A stretch of 64,000 bases of DNA from Clusia tigrina (taxonomy: Eukaryota > Arthropoda > Insecta > Diptera > Clusiidae): positions 92,196,280 to 92,260,279 of the forward strand of contig OV050033.1 in the NCBI GenBank assembly GCA_920105625.2, in the 5' to 3' direction. The position numbers were made by a program, and so were the translations under genes. Positions 24,900-36,841 of this stretch are shown piece by piece. The notes under the pieces are model-generated. The model saw nothing but the letters and a program-made list of their open reading frames with translations. It searched no databases and had not been told where the DNA came from. Numbering within the stretch: the stretch's first letter is position 1; every line of letters begins with the position of its first letter.

Positions 24900-27800
24900 T
24901 GAAGTTTTATCAGTGTTTGATTTGGGACTCAATGGTAGCATAGCTTTGAGCGATAGCTTAAATTGACAAGAGGCTCGAGTACTTTATTGTTACAAAATTT
25001 CAAGGTTTTATGACGCTCCAGTAAAAAGTTACAAGCATTTGTATGTTGCAAACTTTGATAGGTGTAGGACGTACCATATAAAATTTAGGGCCATTTGAAG
25101 TTTTATCTGTGTTTGATTTGGGACTCAAGGGTAGCATCGCTTTGAGCGATAGCTTAAATTGACAAGAGGCTCGAGTACTTTATTGTTACAAAATTTCAAG
25201 GTTTTATGACGCTCCAGTAAAAAGTTACAAGCATTTGTATGTTGCAAACTTTGATAGGTGTAGGACGTACCGTATAGAAGTTAAGGCCATTTGAAGTTTT
25301 ATCAGTGTTTGATTTGGGACTCAAGGGTATCATAGCTTTGAGCGATAGCTTAAATTGACAAGATGCCCGAGTACTTTATTGTTACAAAATTTCAAGGTTT
25401 TATGACGCTCCAGTAAAAAGTTACAAGCATTTGTATGCTGCAAACTTTGATAGGTATAGGATTCACCGTATAGAAGTTAGAGCCATTTGAAGTTTTATCC
25501 GTGTTTGATTTGGGACTCAACCGTAGCATAGCTTTGAGCGATAGCTTAAATTGACAAGAGGCTCGAGTTTTTTATTGTTCAAAATTTCAAGGTTTTATGA
25601 CCCTTCAGTAAAAAGTTACAAGCATTTGTATGTTGCAAACTTTGATAGGTGTTGGACGTACCGTATAGAAGTTAAGGCCATTTGAAGTTTTATCAGTGTT
25701 TGATTTGGGAATCAAGGGTAGCAGATCTTTGAGCGATATCTTAAATTGACAAGAGGCTCGAGTACTTTATTGTTACAAAATTTCAAGGTTTTATGACCCT
25801 GCAGTAAAAAGTTACAAGCATTTGTATGTTGCAAATTTTGATAGGTGTAGGACGTACCGTATAGAAATTAGGGCCATTTGAAGTTTTATCAGTGTTTGAT
25901 TTGGGACTCAAGGGTAGCATAGCTTTGAGCGAAAGCTTAAATTGACAAGAGGCTCGAGTACTTTATTGTTACAAAATTTCAACGTTTTATGACGCTCCAG
26001 TAAAAACTTACAAGCATTTGAATGTTGCAAACTTTGATAGGTGTAGGACGTACCGTATAGAAGTTAGGGCCATTTGAAGTTTTATCAGTGTTTGATTTGG
26101 GACTAAATGGTAGCATAGCTTTGAGCGATAGCTTAAATTGACAAGAGGCTCGAGTACTTTATTGTTACAAAATTTCAAGGTTTTATGACGATCCAGTAAA
26201 AAGTTACAAGCATTTGTATGTTGCAAACTTTGATAGGTGTAGGACGTACCGTAGAGAAGTTAGGGCCATTTGAAGTTTTATCAGTGTTTGATTTGGGACT
26301 CAATGGTAGCATAACTTTGAGCGACAGCTTAAATTGACAAGAGGCTCGAGTACTTCATTGTTACAAAATTTCAAGGTTTTATGACGCTCCAGTAAAAAGT
26401 TACAAGCATTTGTATGTTGCAAACTTTGATAGGAGTAGGACGTACCGTGTAGAAGTTAGGGCCATTTGAAGTTTTATCAGTGTTTGATTTGGGATTCAAG
26501 GGTAGCATAGCTTTGAGCGATAGCTTAAATTGACAAGAGGCTCGAGAACTTTATTGTTAAAAAATTTCAAGGTTTTATGACGCTCCAGTAAAAAGTTACA
26601 AGCATTTGTATGTTGCAAACTTTGATAGGTGTAGGATGTACGGTATAGAAGTTAGGGCGATTTGAAGTTCTATCCGTTTTTGACTTGGGACTCAAGGGTA
26701 GCATAGCTTTTAGCGATAGCTTAAATTGAAAAGAGGCTCGAGTACTTTATTGTTACAAAATTTAAAGGTTTTATGACGCTCCAGTAAAAAGTTACAAGCA
26801 TTTGTATGTTGAAAACTTTGGTAGGAGTAGGACGTACCGTGTAGAAGTTAGGGCCATTTGAAGTTTTATCAGTGTTTGATTTGGGATTCAAGGGTAGCAT
26901 AGCTTTGAGCGATAGCTTAAATTGACAAGAGGCTCGAGAACTTTATTGTTACAAAATTTCAAGGTTTTATGACGCTCCAGTAAAAAGTTACAATATTTGT
27001 ATGTTGCAAACTTTGATAGGTGTAGGACGTACCGTATGGAAGTTAGGGCGATTTGAAGTTCTATCAGTTTTTGATTTGGGACTCAAGGGTAGCATAGCTT
27101 TGAGCGATAGCTTAAATTGAAAAGAGGCTCGAGTACTTTATTGTTACAAAATTTCAAGGTTTTATGACGCTCCAGTAAAAAGTTACCTGCATTTGTATGT
27201 TGCAAATTTTGATATGTGTAGGACGTACCGTATAGAAGTTAGGGCCATTTGAAGATTTATCAGGGTTTGATCTGCGACTCAAGGGTAGCATAGCTTTGAG
27301 CGATAGCTTAAATTGACAAGAGGCTCGAGTACTTTATTGTTACAAAATTTCAAGGTTTTATGACGCTCCAGTAAAAAGTTACAAGCATTTGTATGTTGCA
27401 AACTTTGATAGGTGTAGGATGTACGGTATAGAAGTTAGGGCGATTTGAAGTTCTATCAGTTTTTGATTTGGGATTCAAGGGTAGCATAGCTTTGAGCGAT
27501 AGCTTAAATTGACAAGAGGCTCGAGAACTTTATTGTTACAAAATTTAAAGGTTTTATGACGCTCCAGTAAAAAGTTACAAGCATTTGTATGTTGAAAACT
27601 TTGGTAGGAGTAGGACGTACCGTGTAGAAGTTAGGGCCATTTGAAGTTTTATCAGTGTTTGATTTGGGATTCAAGGGTAGCATAGCTTTGAGCGATAGCT
27701 TAAATTGACAAGAGGCTCGAGAACTTTATTGTTACAAAATTTCAAGGTTTTATGACGCTCCAGTAAAAAGTTACAATATTTGTATGTTGCAAACTTTGAT

Positions 27801-28714
27801 AGGTGTAGGACGTACCGTATGGAAGTTAGGGCGATTTGAAGTTCTATCAGTTTTTGATTTGGGACTCAAGGGTAGCATAGCTTTGAGCGATAGCTTAAAT
27901 TGAAAAGAGGCTCGAGTACTTTATTGGTACAAAATTTCAAGGTTTTATGACGCTCCAGTAAAAAGTTACCTGCATTTGTATGTTGCAAATTTTGATATGT
28001 GTAGGACGTACCGTATAGAAGTTAGGGCCATTTGAAGATTTATCAGGGTTTGATCTGGGACTCAAGGGTAGCATAGCTTTGAGCGATAGCTTAAATTGAC
28101 AAGAGGCTCGAGTACTTTATTGTTACAAAATTTCAAGGTTTTATGACGCTCCAGTAAAAAGTTACAAGCATTTGTATGTTGCAAACTTTGATAGGTGTAG
28201 GATGTACGGTATAGAAGTTAGGGCGATTTGAAGTTCTATCAGTTTTTGACTTGGGACTCAAGGGTAGCATAGCTTTGAGCGATAGCTTAAATTGACAAGA
28301 GGCTCGAGTACTTTATTGTTACAAAATTTCAAGGTTTTATGACGATCCAGTAAAAAGTTACAAGCATTTGTATGTTGCAAACTTTGATAGGTGTAGGACG
28401 TACCGTATAGAAGTTAGGGCCATTTGAAGTTTTATCAGTGTTTGATTTGGGACTCAAGGGTAGCATAGCTTTGAGCGACAGCTTAAATTGACAAGAGGCT
28501 CGAGTACTTCATTGTTACAAAATTTCAAGGTTTTATGACGCTCCAGTAAAAAGTTACAAGCATTTGTATGTTGCAAACTTTGATAGGAGTAGGACGTACC
28601 GTGTAGAAGTTAGGGCCATTTGAAGTTTTATCAGTGTTTGATTTGGGATTCAAGGGTAGCATAGCTTTGAGCGATAGCTTAAATTGACAAGAGGCTCGAG
28701 AACTTTATTGTTAA
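24900..28714 (+). repeat. Regular full-length monomers, transition zone
   Basis: From here rightwards no truncated monomer occurs and spacing is close to 196 bp. Monomers carry new variants absent further left, such as GATAGGAGTAGG with CCGTGTAGAAG, GGGATTCAAGGG, GCGATTTGAAGTTC and TTACCTGCATTTG. The diagnostic TTGGCAAGAGG (TGA to TGG) of the right-hand domains has not yet appeared; its first copy is near 29,468. No gene is seen. Confidence 0.85.
26755..28247 (+). repeat. 783-bp four-monomer tandem duplication
   Basis: Positions 26,755-27,464 match 27,538-28,247 at an offset of 783 bp. Markers are the monomer with GAAAACTTTGGTAGGAG, the monomer with TTACAATATTTG (26,991 and 27,774 for CAATATT), TTACCTGCATTTG with GATATGTGTAGG, and GATCTGNGACTC. 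The unit is four monomers minus 1 bp (784 - 1), the missing base being in the CAATATT variant. Part of the same series recurs within 30,480-30,780 and 60,630-60,930. Confidence 0.87.
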
Positions 28715-31700
28715 AAAATTTCAAGGTTTTATGACGCTCCAGTAAAAAGTTACAAGCATTTGTATGTTGCAAACTTTGATAGGTGTAGGATGTACGGTAT
28801 AGAAGTTAGGGCGATTTGAAGTTCTTTCAGTTTCTGACTTGGGACTCAAGGGTAGCATAGCTTTGAGCGATAGCTTAAATTGAAAAGAGGCTCGAGTACT
28901 TTATTGTTACAAAATTTAAAGGTTTTATGACGCTCCAGTAAAAAGTTACCTGCATTTGTATGTTGCAAATTTTGATAGGTGTAGGACGTACCGTATAGAA
29001 GTTAGGGCCATTTGAAGTTTTATCAGTGTTTGATTTGGGACTCAAGGGTAGCATAGCTTTGAGCAATAGCTTAAATTGACAAGAGGCTCGAGTACTTTAT
29101 TGTTACAAAATTTCAACGTTTTATGACGCTCCAGTAAAATGTTACAAGCATTTGTATGTAGCAAACTTTGATAGGTGTAGGACGTACCGTATAAAAGTTA
29201 AGGCCATTTGAAGTTTTATCAGTGTTTGATTTGGAACTCAAGGTTAGCAAAGCTTTGAGCGATATCTTAAATTGACAAGAGGCTCGAGTACTTTATTGTT
29301 ACAAAATTTCAAGGTTTTATGACACTCCAGTAAAAAGTTACAAGCATTTGTATGTTGCAAACGTTGGTAGGTGTAGGACGTACCGTATAGAAGTTAAGGC
29401 CATTTGAAGTTTTATCAGTGTTTGATTTGGGACTCAAGGGTAGCATAGCTTTGAACGATAGCTTAAATTGGCAAGAGGCTCGAATACTTTATTGTTACAA
29501 AATTTCAACGCTTTATGACGCTCCAGTAAAAAGTTACAAGCATTTGTATGTTGCAAACTTTGATAGGTGTAGGACGTACCGTATAGAAGTTAGGGCCATT
29601 TGAAGTTTTATCAGTGTTTGATTTGGGACTCAAGGGTAGCATAGCTTTGAGCGATAGCTTAAATTGAAAAGAGGCTCGAGTACTTTATTGTTACAAAATT
29701 TAAAGGTTTTATGACGCTCCAGTAAAAAGTTACCTGCATTTGTATGTTGCAAATTTTGATGTAGAAGTTAGGGCCATTTGAAGATTTATCAGGGTTTGAT
29801 CTGGGACTCAAGGGTAGCATAGCTTTGAGCGATAGCTTAAATTGACAAGAGGCTCGAGTACTTTATTGTTACAAAATTTCAAGGTTTTATGACGCTCCAG
29901 TAAAAAGTTACAAGCATTTGTATGTTGCAAACTTTGATAGGTGTAGGATGTACGGTATAGAAGTTAGGGCGATTTGAAGTTCTATCAGTTTTTGACTTGG
30001 GACTCAAGGGTAGCATAGCTTTGAGCGATAGCTTAAATTGACAAGAGGCTCGAGTACTTTATTGTTACAAAATTTCAAGGTTTTATGACGATCCAGTAAA
30101 AAGTTACAAGCATTTGTATGTTGCAAACTTTAATAGGTGTAGGACGTACCGTATAGAAGTTAGGGCCATTTGAAGTTTTATCAGTGTTTGATTTGGGACT
30201 CAAGGGTAGCATAGCTTTGAGCGACAGCTTAAATTGACAAGAGGCTCGAGTACTTCATTGTTACAAAATTTCAAGGTTTTATGACGCTCCAGTAAAAAGT
30301 TACAAGCATTTGTATGTTGCAAACTTTGATAGGAGTAGGACGTACCGTGTAGAAGTTAGGGCCATTTGAAAATTTATCAGTGTTTGATTTGGGATTCAAG
30401 GGTAGCATAGCTTTGAGCGATAGCTTAAATTGACAAGAGGCTCGAGAACTTTATTGTTACAAAATTTCAAGGTTTTATGACGCTCCAGTAAAAAGTTACA
30501 ATATTTGTATGTTGCAAACTTTGATAGGTGTAGGACGTACCGTATGGAAGTTAGGGCGATTTGAAGTTCTATCAGTTTTTGATTTGGGACTCAAGGGTAG
30601 CATAGCTTTGAGCGATAGCTTAAATTGAAAAGAGGCTCGAGTACTTTATTGTTACAAAATTTCAAGGTTTTATGACGCTCCAGTAAAAAGTTACCTGCAT
30701 TTGTATGTTGCAAATTTTGATATGTCTAGGACGTACCGTATAGAACTTAGGGCCATTTGAAGATTTATCAGGGTTGATCTGGGACTCAAGGGTAGCATAG
30801 CTTTGAGCGATAGCTTAAATTGACAAGAGGCTCGAGTACTTTATTGTTACAAAATTTCAAGGTTTTATGACGCTCCAGTAAAAAGTTACAAGCATTTGTA
30901 TGTTGCATACTTTGATAGGTGTAGGACGTACCGTATAGAAGTTAGGGCCATTTGAATTTTTATCAGTGTTTGATTTGGGACTCAAAGGTAGCATAGCTTT
31001 GAGCGATAGATTAAATTGGCAAGAGGCTCGAGTACTTTATTGTTACAAAATATCAAGGTTTTATGACGCTCCAGTAAAAAGTTACAAGCATTTGTATGTT
31101 GCAAACTTTGGTAAGTGTTGGACGTACCGTATAGAAGTTAAGGCCATTTGAAGTTTTATCAGTGTTTGATTTGGGACTCAAGGGTAGCATAGCTTTGAGC
31201 GATAGCTTAAATTGGCAAGAGGCTCGAATACTTTATTTTTACAAAATTTCAACGTTTTATGACGCTCCAGAAAAAGTTACAAGCATTTGTATGTTGCAAA
31301 CTTTGATAGGTGTAGGACGTACCGTATAGAAGTTAGGGCCATTTGAAGTTTTATCAGTGTTTGATTTGGGACTCAAGGGTAGCATAGCTTTGAGCAATAA
31401 CTTAAATTGACAAGAGGCTCGAGTACTTTATTGTTACAAAATTTCAACGTTTTATGACGCTCCAGTAAAATGTTACAAGCATTTGTATGTAGCAAACTTT
31501 GATAGGTGTAGGACGTACCGTATAAAAGTTAAGGCCATTTGAAGTTTTATCAGTGTTTGATTTGGAACTCAAGGTTAGCATAGCTTTGAGCGATATCTTA
31601 AATTGAAAAGAGGCTCGAGTACTTTAATGTTACAAAATTTCAAGGTTTTATGACACTCCAGTAAAAAGTTACAAGCATTTGTATGTTGCAAACGTTGGTA

Positions 31701-33683
31701 GGTGTAGGACGTACCGTATAGAAGTTAAGGCCATTTGAAGTTTTATCAGTGTTTGATTTGGGACTCAAGGGTAGCATAGCTTTGAGCGATAGCTTAAATT
31801 GGCAAGAGGCTCGAATACTTTATTGTTACAAAATTTCAACGCTTTATGACGCTCCAGTAAAAAGTTACAAGCATTTGTATGTTGCAAACTTTGATAGGTG
31901 TAGGACGTACCGTATAGAAGTTAGGGCCATTTGAAGTTTTATCAGTGTTTGATTTGGGACTCAAGGGTAGCATGGCTTTGAGCGATAGCTTAAATTGACA
32001 AGAGGCTCGAGTACTTTATTGTTACAACATTTCAACGTTTTACGACGCTCCAGTAAAAAGTTACAAGCATTTGTATGTTGCAAACTTTGATAGGTGTAGG
32101 ACGTACCGTATAAAAGTTAGGGCCATTTGAAGTTTAATCAGTGTTTCATTTGGAACTCTAGGTTAGCATAGCTTTGAGCGATAGCTTAAATTGACAAGAG
32201 GCTCGAGTACTTTATTGTTACAAAATTTCAAGGTTTTATGACGCTCCAGTAAAAAGTTACAAGCATTTGTATGTTGCAAACTTTGATAGGTGTAGGACGT
32301 ACCGTATAGAAATTAAGGCCATTTGAAGTTTTATCAGTGTTTGATTTTGGACTCAAGGGTAGCATAGCTTTGGGCGATAGCTTATATTGGCAAGAGGCTC
32401 GAATACTTTCTTGTTTCAAAATTTCAACATTTTATGACGCTCCACTAAAAAGTTACAAGCATTTGTATGTTGCAAACTTTGATAGGTGTAGGACGTACCG
32501 TATAGAAATTAAGGCCATTTGAAGTTTTATCAGTGTTTGATTTGGGACTCAAGGGTAGCATAGCTTTGAGCGATAGCTTAAATTGGCAAGAGGCTCGAAT
32601 ACTTTATTTTTACAAAATTTCAACGTTTTATGACGCTCCAGAAAAAGTTACAAGCATTTGTATGTTGCAAACTTTGATAGGTGTAGGACGTACCGTATAG
32701 AAGTTAGGGCCATTTGAAGTTTTATCAGTGTTTGATTTGGGACTCAAGGGTAGCATAGCTTTGAGCAATAGCTTAAATTGACAAGAGGCTCGAGTACTTT
32801 ATTGTTACAAAATTTCAACGTTTTATGACGCTCCAGTAAAATGTTACAAGCATTTGTATGTAGCAAACTTTGATAGGTGTAGGACGTACCGTATAAAAGT
32901 TAAGGCCATTTGAAGTTTTATCAGTGTTTGATTTGGAACTCAAGGTTAGCATAGCTTTGAGCGATATCTTAAATTGACAAGAGGCTCGAGTACTTTATTG
33001 TTATAAAATTTCAAGGTTTTATGACGCTCCAGTAAAAAGTTACAAGCATTTGTATGTTGCAAACTTTGATAGGAGTAGGACGTACCGTGTAGAAGTTAGG
33101 GCCATTTGAAGTTTTATCAGTGTTTGATTTGGGATTCAAGGGTAGCATAGCTTTGAGCGATAGCTTAAATTGGCAAGAGGCTCGAGAACTTTATTGTTAC
33201 AAAATTTCAAGGTTTTATGACGCTCCAGTAAAAAGTTACAAGCATTTGTATGTTGCAAACTTTGATAGGTGTAGGAAGTACAGTATAGAAGTTAGGGCGA
33301 TTTGAAGTTTTATCAGTGTTTGATTTGGGACTCAAGGGTAGCATAGCTTTGAGCGATAGCTTAAATTGACAAGAGGCTCGAGTACTTTATTGTTACAAAA
33401 TTTCAAGGTTTTATGACGCTCCAGTAAAAAGTTACAAGCATTTGTATGTTGCATACTTTGATAGGTGTAGGACGTACCGTATAGAAGCTAGGGCCATTTG
33501 AATTTTTTTTAGTGTTTGATTTGGGACTCAAGGGTAGCACAGCTTTGAGCGATAGCTTAAATTGGCAAGAGGCTCGAATACTTTCTTGTTACAAAATTTC
33601 AATGTTTTATGACGCTTCAGTAAAAAGTTACAAGCATTTGTATGTTGCAAACTTTGATAGGTGTAGGACGTACCGTATAGAAG
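28715..33683 (+). repeat. Long block duplication, copy 1 (4,969 bp)
   Basis: This block matches 58,865-63,833 at a constant offset of 30,150 bp. I noticed eight single-base differences by eye, at about 30,132, 30,899-30,900, 31,052, 32,147, 32,500, 32,508 and 33,091. All private features are shared, including the 18-bp deletion near 29,759 (TTTTGATGTAGAAG), CTTTCAGTTTCTGAC near 28,824, GAGCAATAACTTAAATTG near 31,392 and the 1-bp deletion CCAGAAAAAG near 31,269. The left edge lies between 28,715 and about 28,790, since the first clear shared variant is TGTACGGTATAG. At the right end the copies part at 33,684, where this copy has GAAGATAGGGCCATTG. The block holds only satellite monomers. Confidence 0.93.
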
Positions 33684-36600
33684 ATAGGGCCATTGAAGTT
33701 TTATCAGTGTTTGATTTGGGACTCAAGGGTAGCATAGCTTTGAGCGATAGCTTAAATTGACAAGAGGCTCGAGTACTTTATTGTTATAAAATTTCAAGGT
33801 TTTATGACGCTTGAGTAAAAAGTTACAAGCATTTGTATGTTGCAAACTTTGATAGGTGTAGGACGTACCGTATAGAAGTTAGGGCCATTTGATGTTTTAT
33901 CAGTGTTTGATTTGGGAATCAAGGGTAGCATAGCTTTGAGCGATAGCTTAAAATGACAAGAGGCTCGAGTACTTTATTGTTACAAAATTTCAAGGTTTTA
34001 TGACACTCCAGTAAAAAGTTACAAGCATTTGTATGTTGCAAACGTTGGTAGGTGTAGGACGTACCGTATAGAAGTTAAGGCCATTTGAAGTTTTATCAGT
34101 GTTTGATTTGGGACTCAAGGGTAGCATAGCTTTGAGCGATAGCTTAAATTGGCAAGAGGCTCGAATACTTTATTGTTACAAAATTTCAACGCTTTATGAC
34201 GCTCCAGTAAAAAGTTACAAGCATTTGTATGTTGCAAACTTTGATAGGTGTAGGACGTACCGTATAGAAGTTAGGGCCATTTGAAGTTTTATCAGTGTTT
34301 GATTTGGGACTCAAGGGTAGCATGGCTTTGAGCGATAGCTTAAATTGACAAGAGGCTCGAGTACTTTATTGTTACAACATTTCAACGTTTTACGACGCTC
34401 CAGTAAAAAGTTACAAGCATTTGTATGTTGCAAACTTTGATAGGTGTAGGACGTACCGTATAAAAGTTAGGGCCATTTGAAGTTTTATCAGTGTTTGATT
34501 TGGAACTCTAGGTTAGCATAGCTTTGAGCGATAGCTTAAATTGACAAGAGGCTCGAGTACTTTATTGTTACAAAATTTCAAGGTTTTATGACGCTCCAGT
34601 AAAAAGTTACAAGCATTTGTATGTTGCAAACTTTGATAGGTGTAGGACGCACCGTATAGAAATTAAGGCCATTTGAAGTTTTATCAGTGTTTGATTTTGG
34701 ACTCAAGGGTAGCATAGCTTTGGGCGATAGCTTATATTGGCAAGAGGCTCGAATACTTTCTTGTTTCAAAATTTCAACGTTTTATGACGCTCCACTAAAA
34801 AGTTACAAGCATTTGTATGTTGCAAACTTTGATAGGTGTAGGACGTACCGTATAGAAGTTAGGGCCATTTGAAGTTTTATCAGTGTTTGATTTGGGACTC
34901 AAGGGTAGCATGGCTTTGAGCGATAGCTTAAATTGACAAGAGGCTCGAGTACTTTATTGTTACAACATTTCAACGTTTTACGACGCTCCAGTAAAAAGTT
35001 ACAAGCATTTGTATGTTGCAAACTTTGATGGGTGTAGGACGTACCGTATAAAAGTTAGGGCCATTTGAAGTTTTATCAGTGTTTGATTTGGAACTCTAGG
35101 TTAGCATAGCTTTGAGCGATAGCTTAAATTGACAAGAGGCTCGAGTACTTTATTGTTACAAAATTTCAAGGTTTTATGACGATCCAGTAAAAAGTTACAA
35201 GCATTTGTATGTTGCAAACTTTGATAGGTGTAGGACGTACCGTATATAAATTAAGGCCATTTGAAGTTTTATCAGTGTTTGATTTTGGACTCAAGGGTAG
35301 CATAGCTTTGGGCGATAGCTTATATTGGCAAGAGGCTCGAATACTTTCTTGTTTCAAAATTTCAACGTTTTATGACGCTCCACTAAAAAGTTACAAGCAT
35401 TTGTATGTAGCAAACTTTGATAGGTGTAGGACGTACCGTATAAAAGTTAGGGCCATTTGATGTTTTATCAGTGTTTGATTTGGGAATCAAGGGTAGCATA
35501 GCTTTGAGCGATAGCTTAAATTGGCAAGAGGCTCGAGAACTTTATTGTTACAAAATTTCAAGGTTTTATGACGCTCCAGTAAAAAGTTACAAGCATTTGT
35601 ATGTTGCAAACTTTGATAGGTGTAGGACGTACCGTATATAAATTAAGGCCATTTGAAGTTTTATCAGTGTTTGATTTTGGACTCAAGGGTAGCATAGCTT
35701 TGGGCGATAGCTTATATTGGCAAGAGGCTCGAGTACTTTATTGTTACAAAATTTCAAGGTTTTATGACACTCCAGTAAAAAGTTACAAGCATTTGTATGT
35801 TGCAAACGTTGGTAGGTGTAGGACGTACCGTATAGAAGTTAGGGCCATTTGAAGTTTTATCAGTGTTTGATTTGGGACTCAAGGGTAGCATAGCTTTGAG
35901 CGATAGCTTAAATTGGCAAGAGGCTCGAGAACTTTATTGTTACAAAATTTCAAGGTTTTATGACGCTCCAGTAAAAAGTTACAAGCATTTGTATGTTGCA
36001 AACTTTGATAGGTGTAGGAAGTACAGTATAGAAGTTAGGGCGATTTGAAGTTTTATCAGTGTTTGATTTGGGACTCAAGGGTAGCATAGCTTTGAGCGAT
36101 AGCTTAAATTGACAAGAGGCTCGAGTACTTTATTGTTACAAAATTTCAAGGTTTTATGACGCTCCAGTAAAAAGTTACAAGCATTTGTATGTTGCATACT
36201 TTGATAGGTGTAGGACGTACCGTATAGAAGCTAGGGCCATTTGAATTTTTATCAGTGTTTGATTTGGGACTCAAGGGTAGCATAGCTTTGAGCGATAGCT
36301 TAAATTGGCAAGAGGCTCGAATACTTTATTTTTACAAAATTTCAACGTTTTATGACGCTCCAGAAAAAGTTACAAGCATTTGTATGTTGCAAACTTTGAT
36401 AATTGTAGGACGTACCGTATAGAAGTTAGGGCCATTTGAAGTTTTATCAGTGTTTGATTTGGGACTCAAGGGTAGCATAGCTTTGAGCAATAGCTTAAAT
36501 TGACAAGAGGCTCGAGTACTTTATTGTTACAAAATTTCAACGTTTTATGACGCTCCAGTAAAATGTTACAAGCATTTGTATGTAGCAAACTTTGATAGGT

Positions 36601-36841
36601 GTAGGACGTACCGTATAAAAGTTAAGGCCATTTGAAGTTTTATCAGTGTTTGATTTGGAACTCAAGGTTAGCATAGCTTTGAGCGATATCTTAAATTGAC
36701 AAGAGGCTCGAGTACTTTATTGTTATAAAATTTCAAGGTTTTATGACGCTCCAGTAAAAAGTTACAAGCATTTGTATGTTGCAAACTTTGATAGGAGTAG
36801 GACGTACCGTGTAGAAGTTAGGGCCATTTGAAGTTTTATCA
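33120..36841 (+). repeat. 19-monomer higher-order unit U1 (3,722 bp)
   Basis: This is defined from the GGATTCAAGGG monomer with CTCGAGAAC to the next copy of it. The length is 19 x 196 - 2. The two missing bases are the T lost in GCCATTGAAG (33,692) and the T lost in CCAGAAAAAG (near 36,362). Internal landmarks are GAATTTTTTTTAGTG with GGTAGCACAGC near 33,500, TTGGTAGGTG in the monomers starting near 33,903 and 35,667, GGGCGATAGCTTATATTGGC monomers, and AGGAAGTACAGTATAG near 36,017. Confidence 0.92.

Larger units (their letters stand above)
1..24900 (+). repeat. Heterogeneous zone: full and 77-bp-deleted monomers
   Basis: This zone differs from the rest of the array in two ways. First, it holds all of the roughly 43 shortened (118-119-bp) monomers. 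The first deletion junction is near 471 and the last near 24,800. Second, many monomers carry TATAGGATGCACC where the right side has TGTAGGACGTACC. The last such copies lie near 22,350, with a degenerate one near 25,455. Monomers here differ more from each other and from consensus than on the right, with extra small indels such as the 5-bp net insertion near 2,475, a 13-15-bp loss near 3,697 and a similar loss near 6,848. Local higher-order repeats exist but are short and irregular. No gene or non-satellite segment is present. I infer an older or less recently homogenised part of the array. Confidence 0.9.

Noticed and set aside
1..24900. CRISPR-like array, from regular repeats separated by variable segments
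   Set aside because: The repeats are contiguous 196-bp or 119-bp monomers without unique spacers, far longer than CRISPR repeats, and no cas genes are present.
471..24920. Truncated monomers as insertions of a separate small mobile element
   Set aside because: Every base of the short unit aligns to the full monomer with one internal 77-bp gap, and there are no target-site duplications or terminal repeats.
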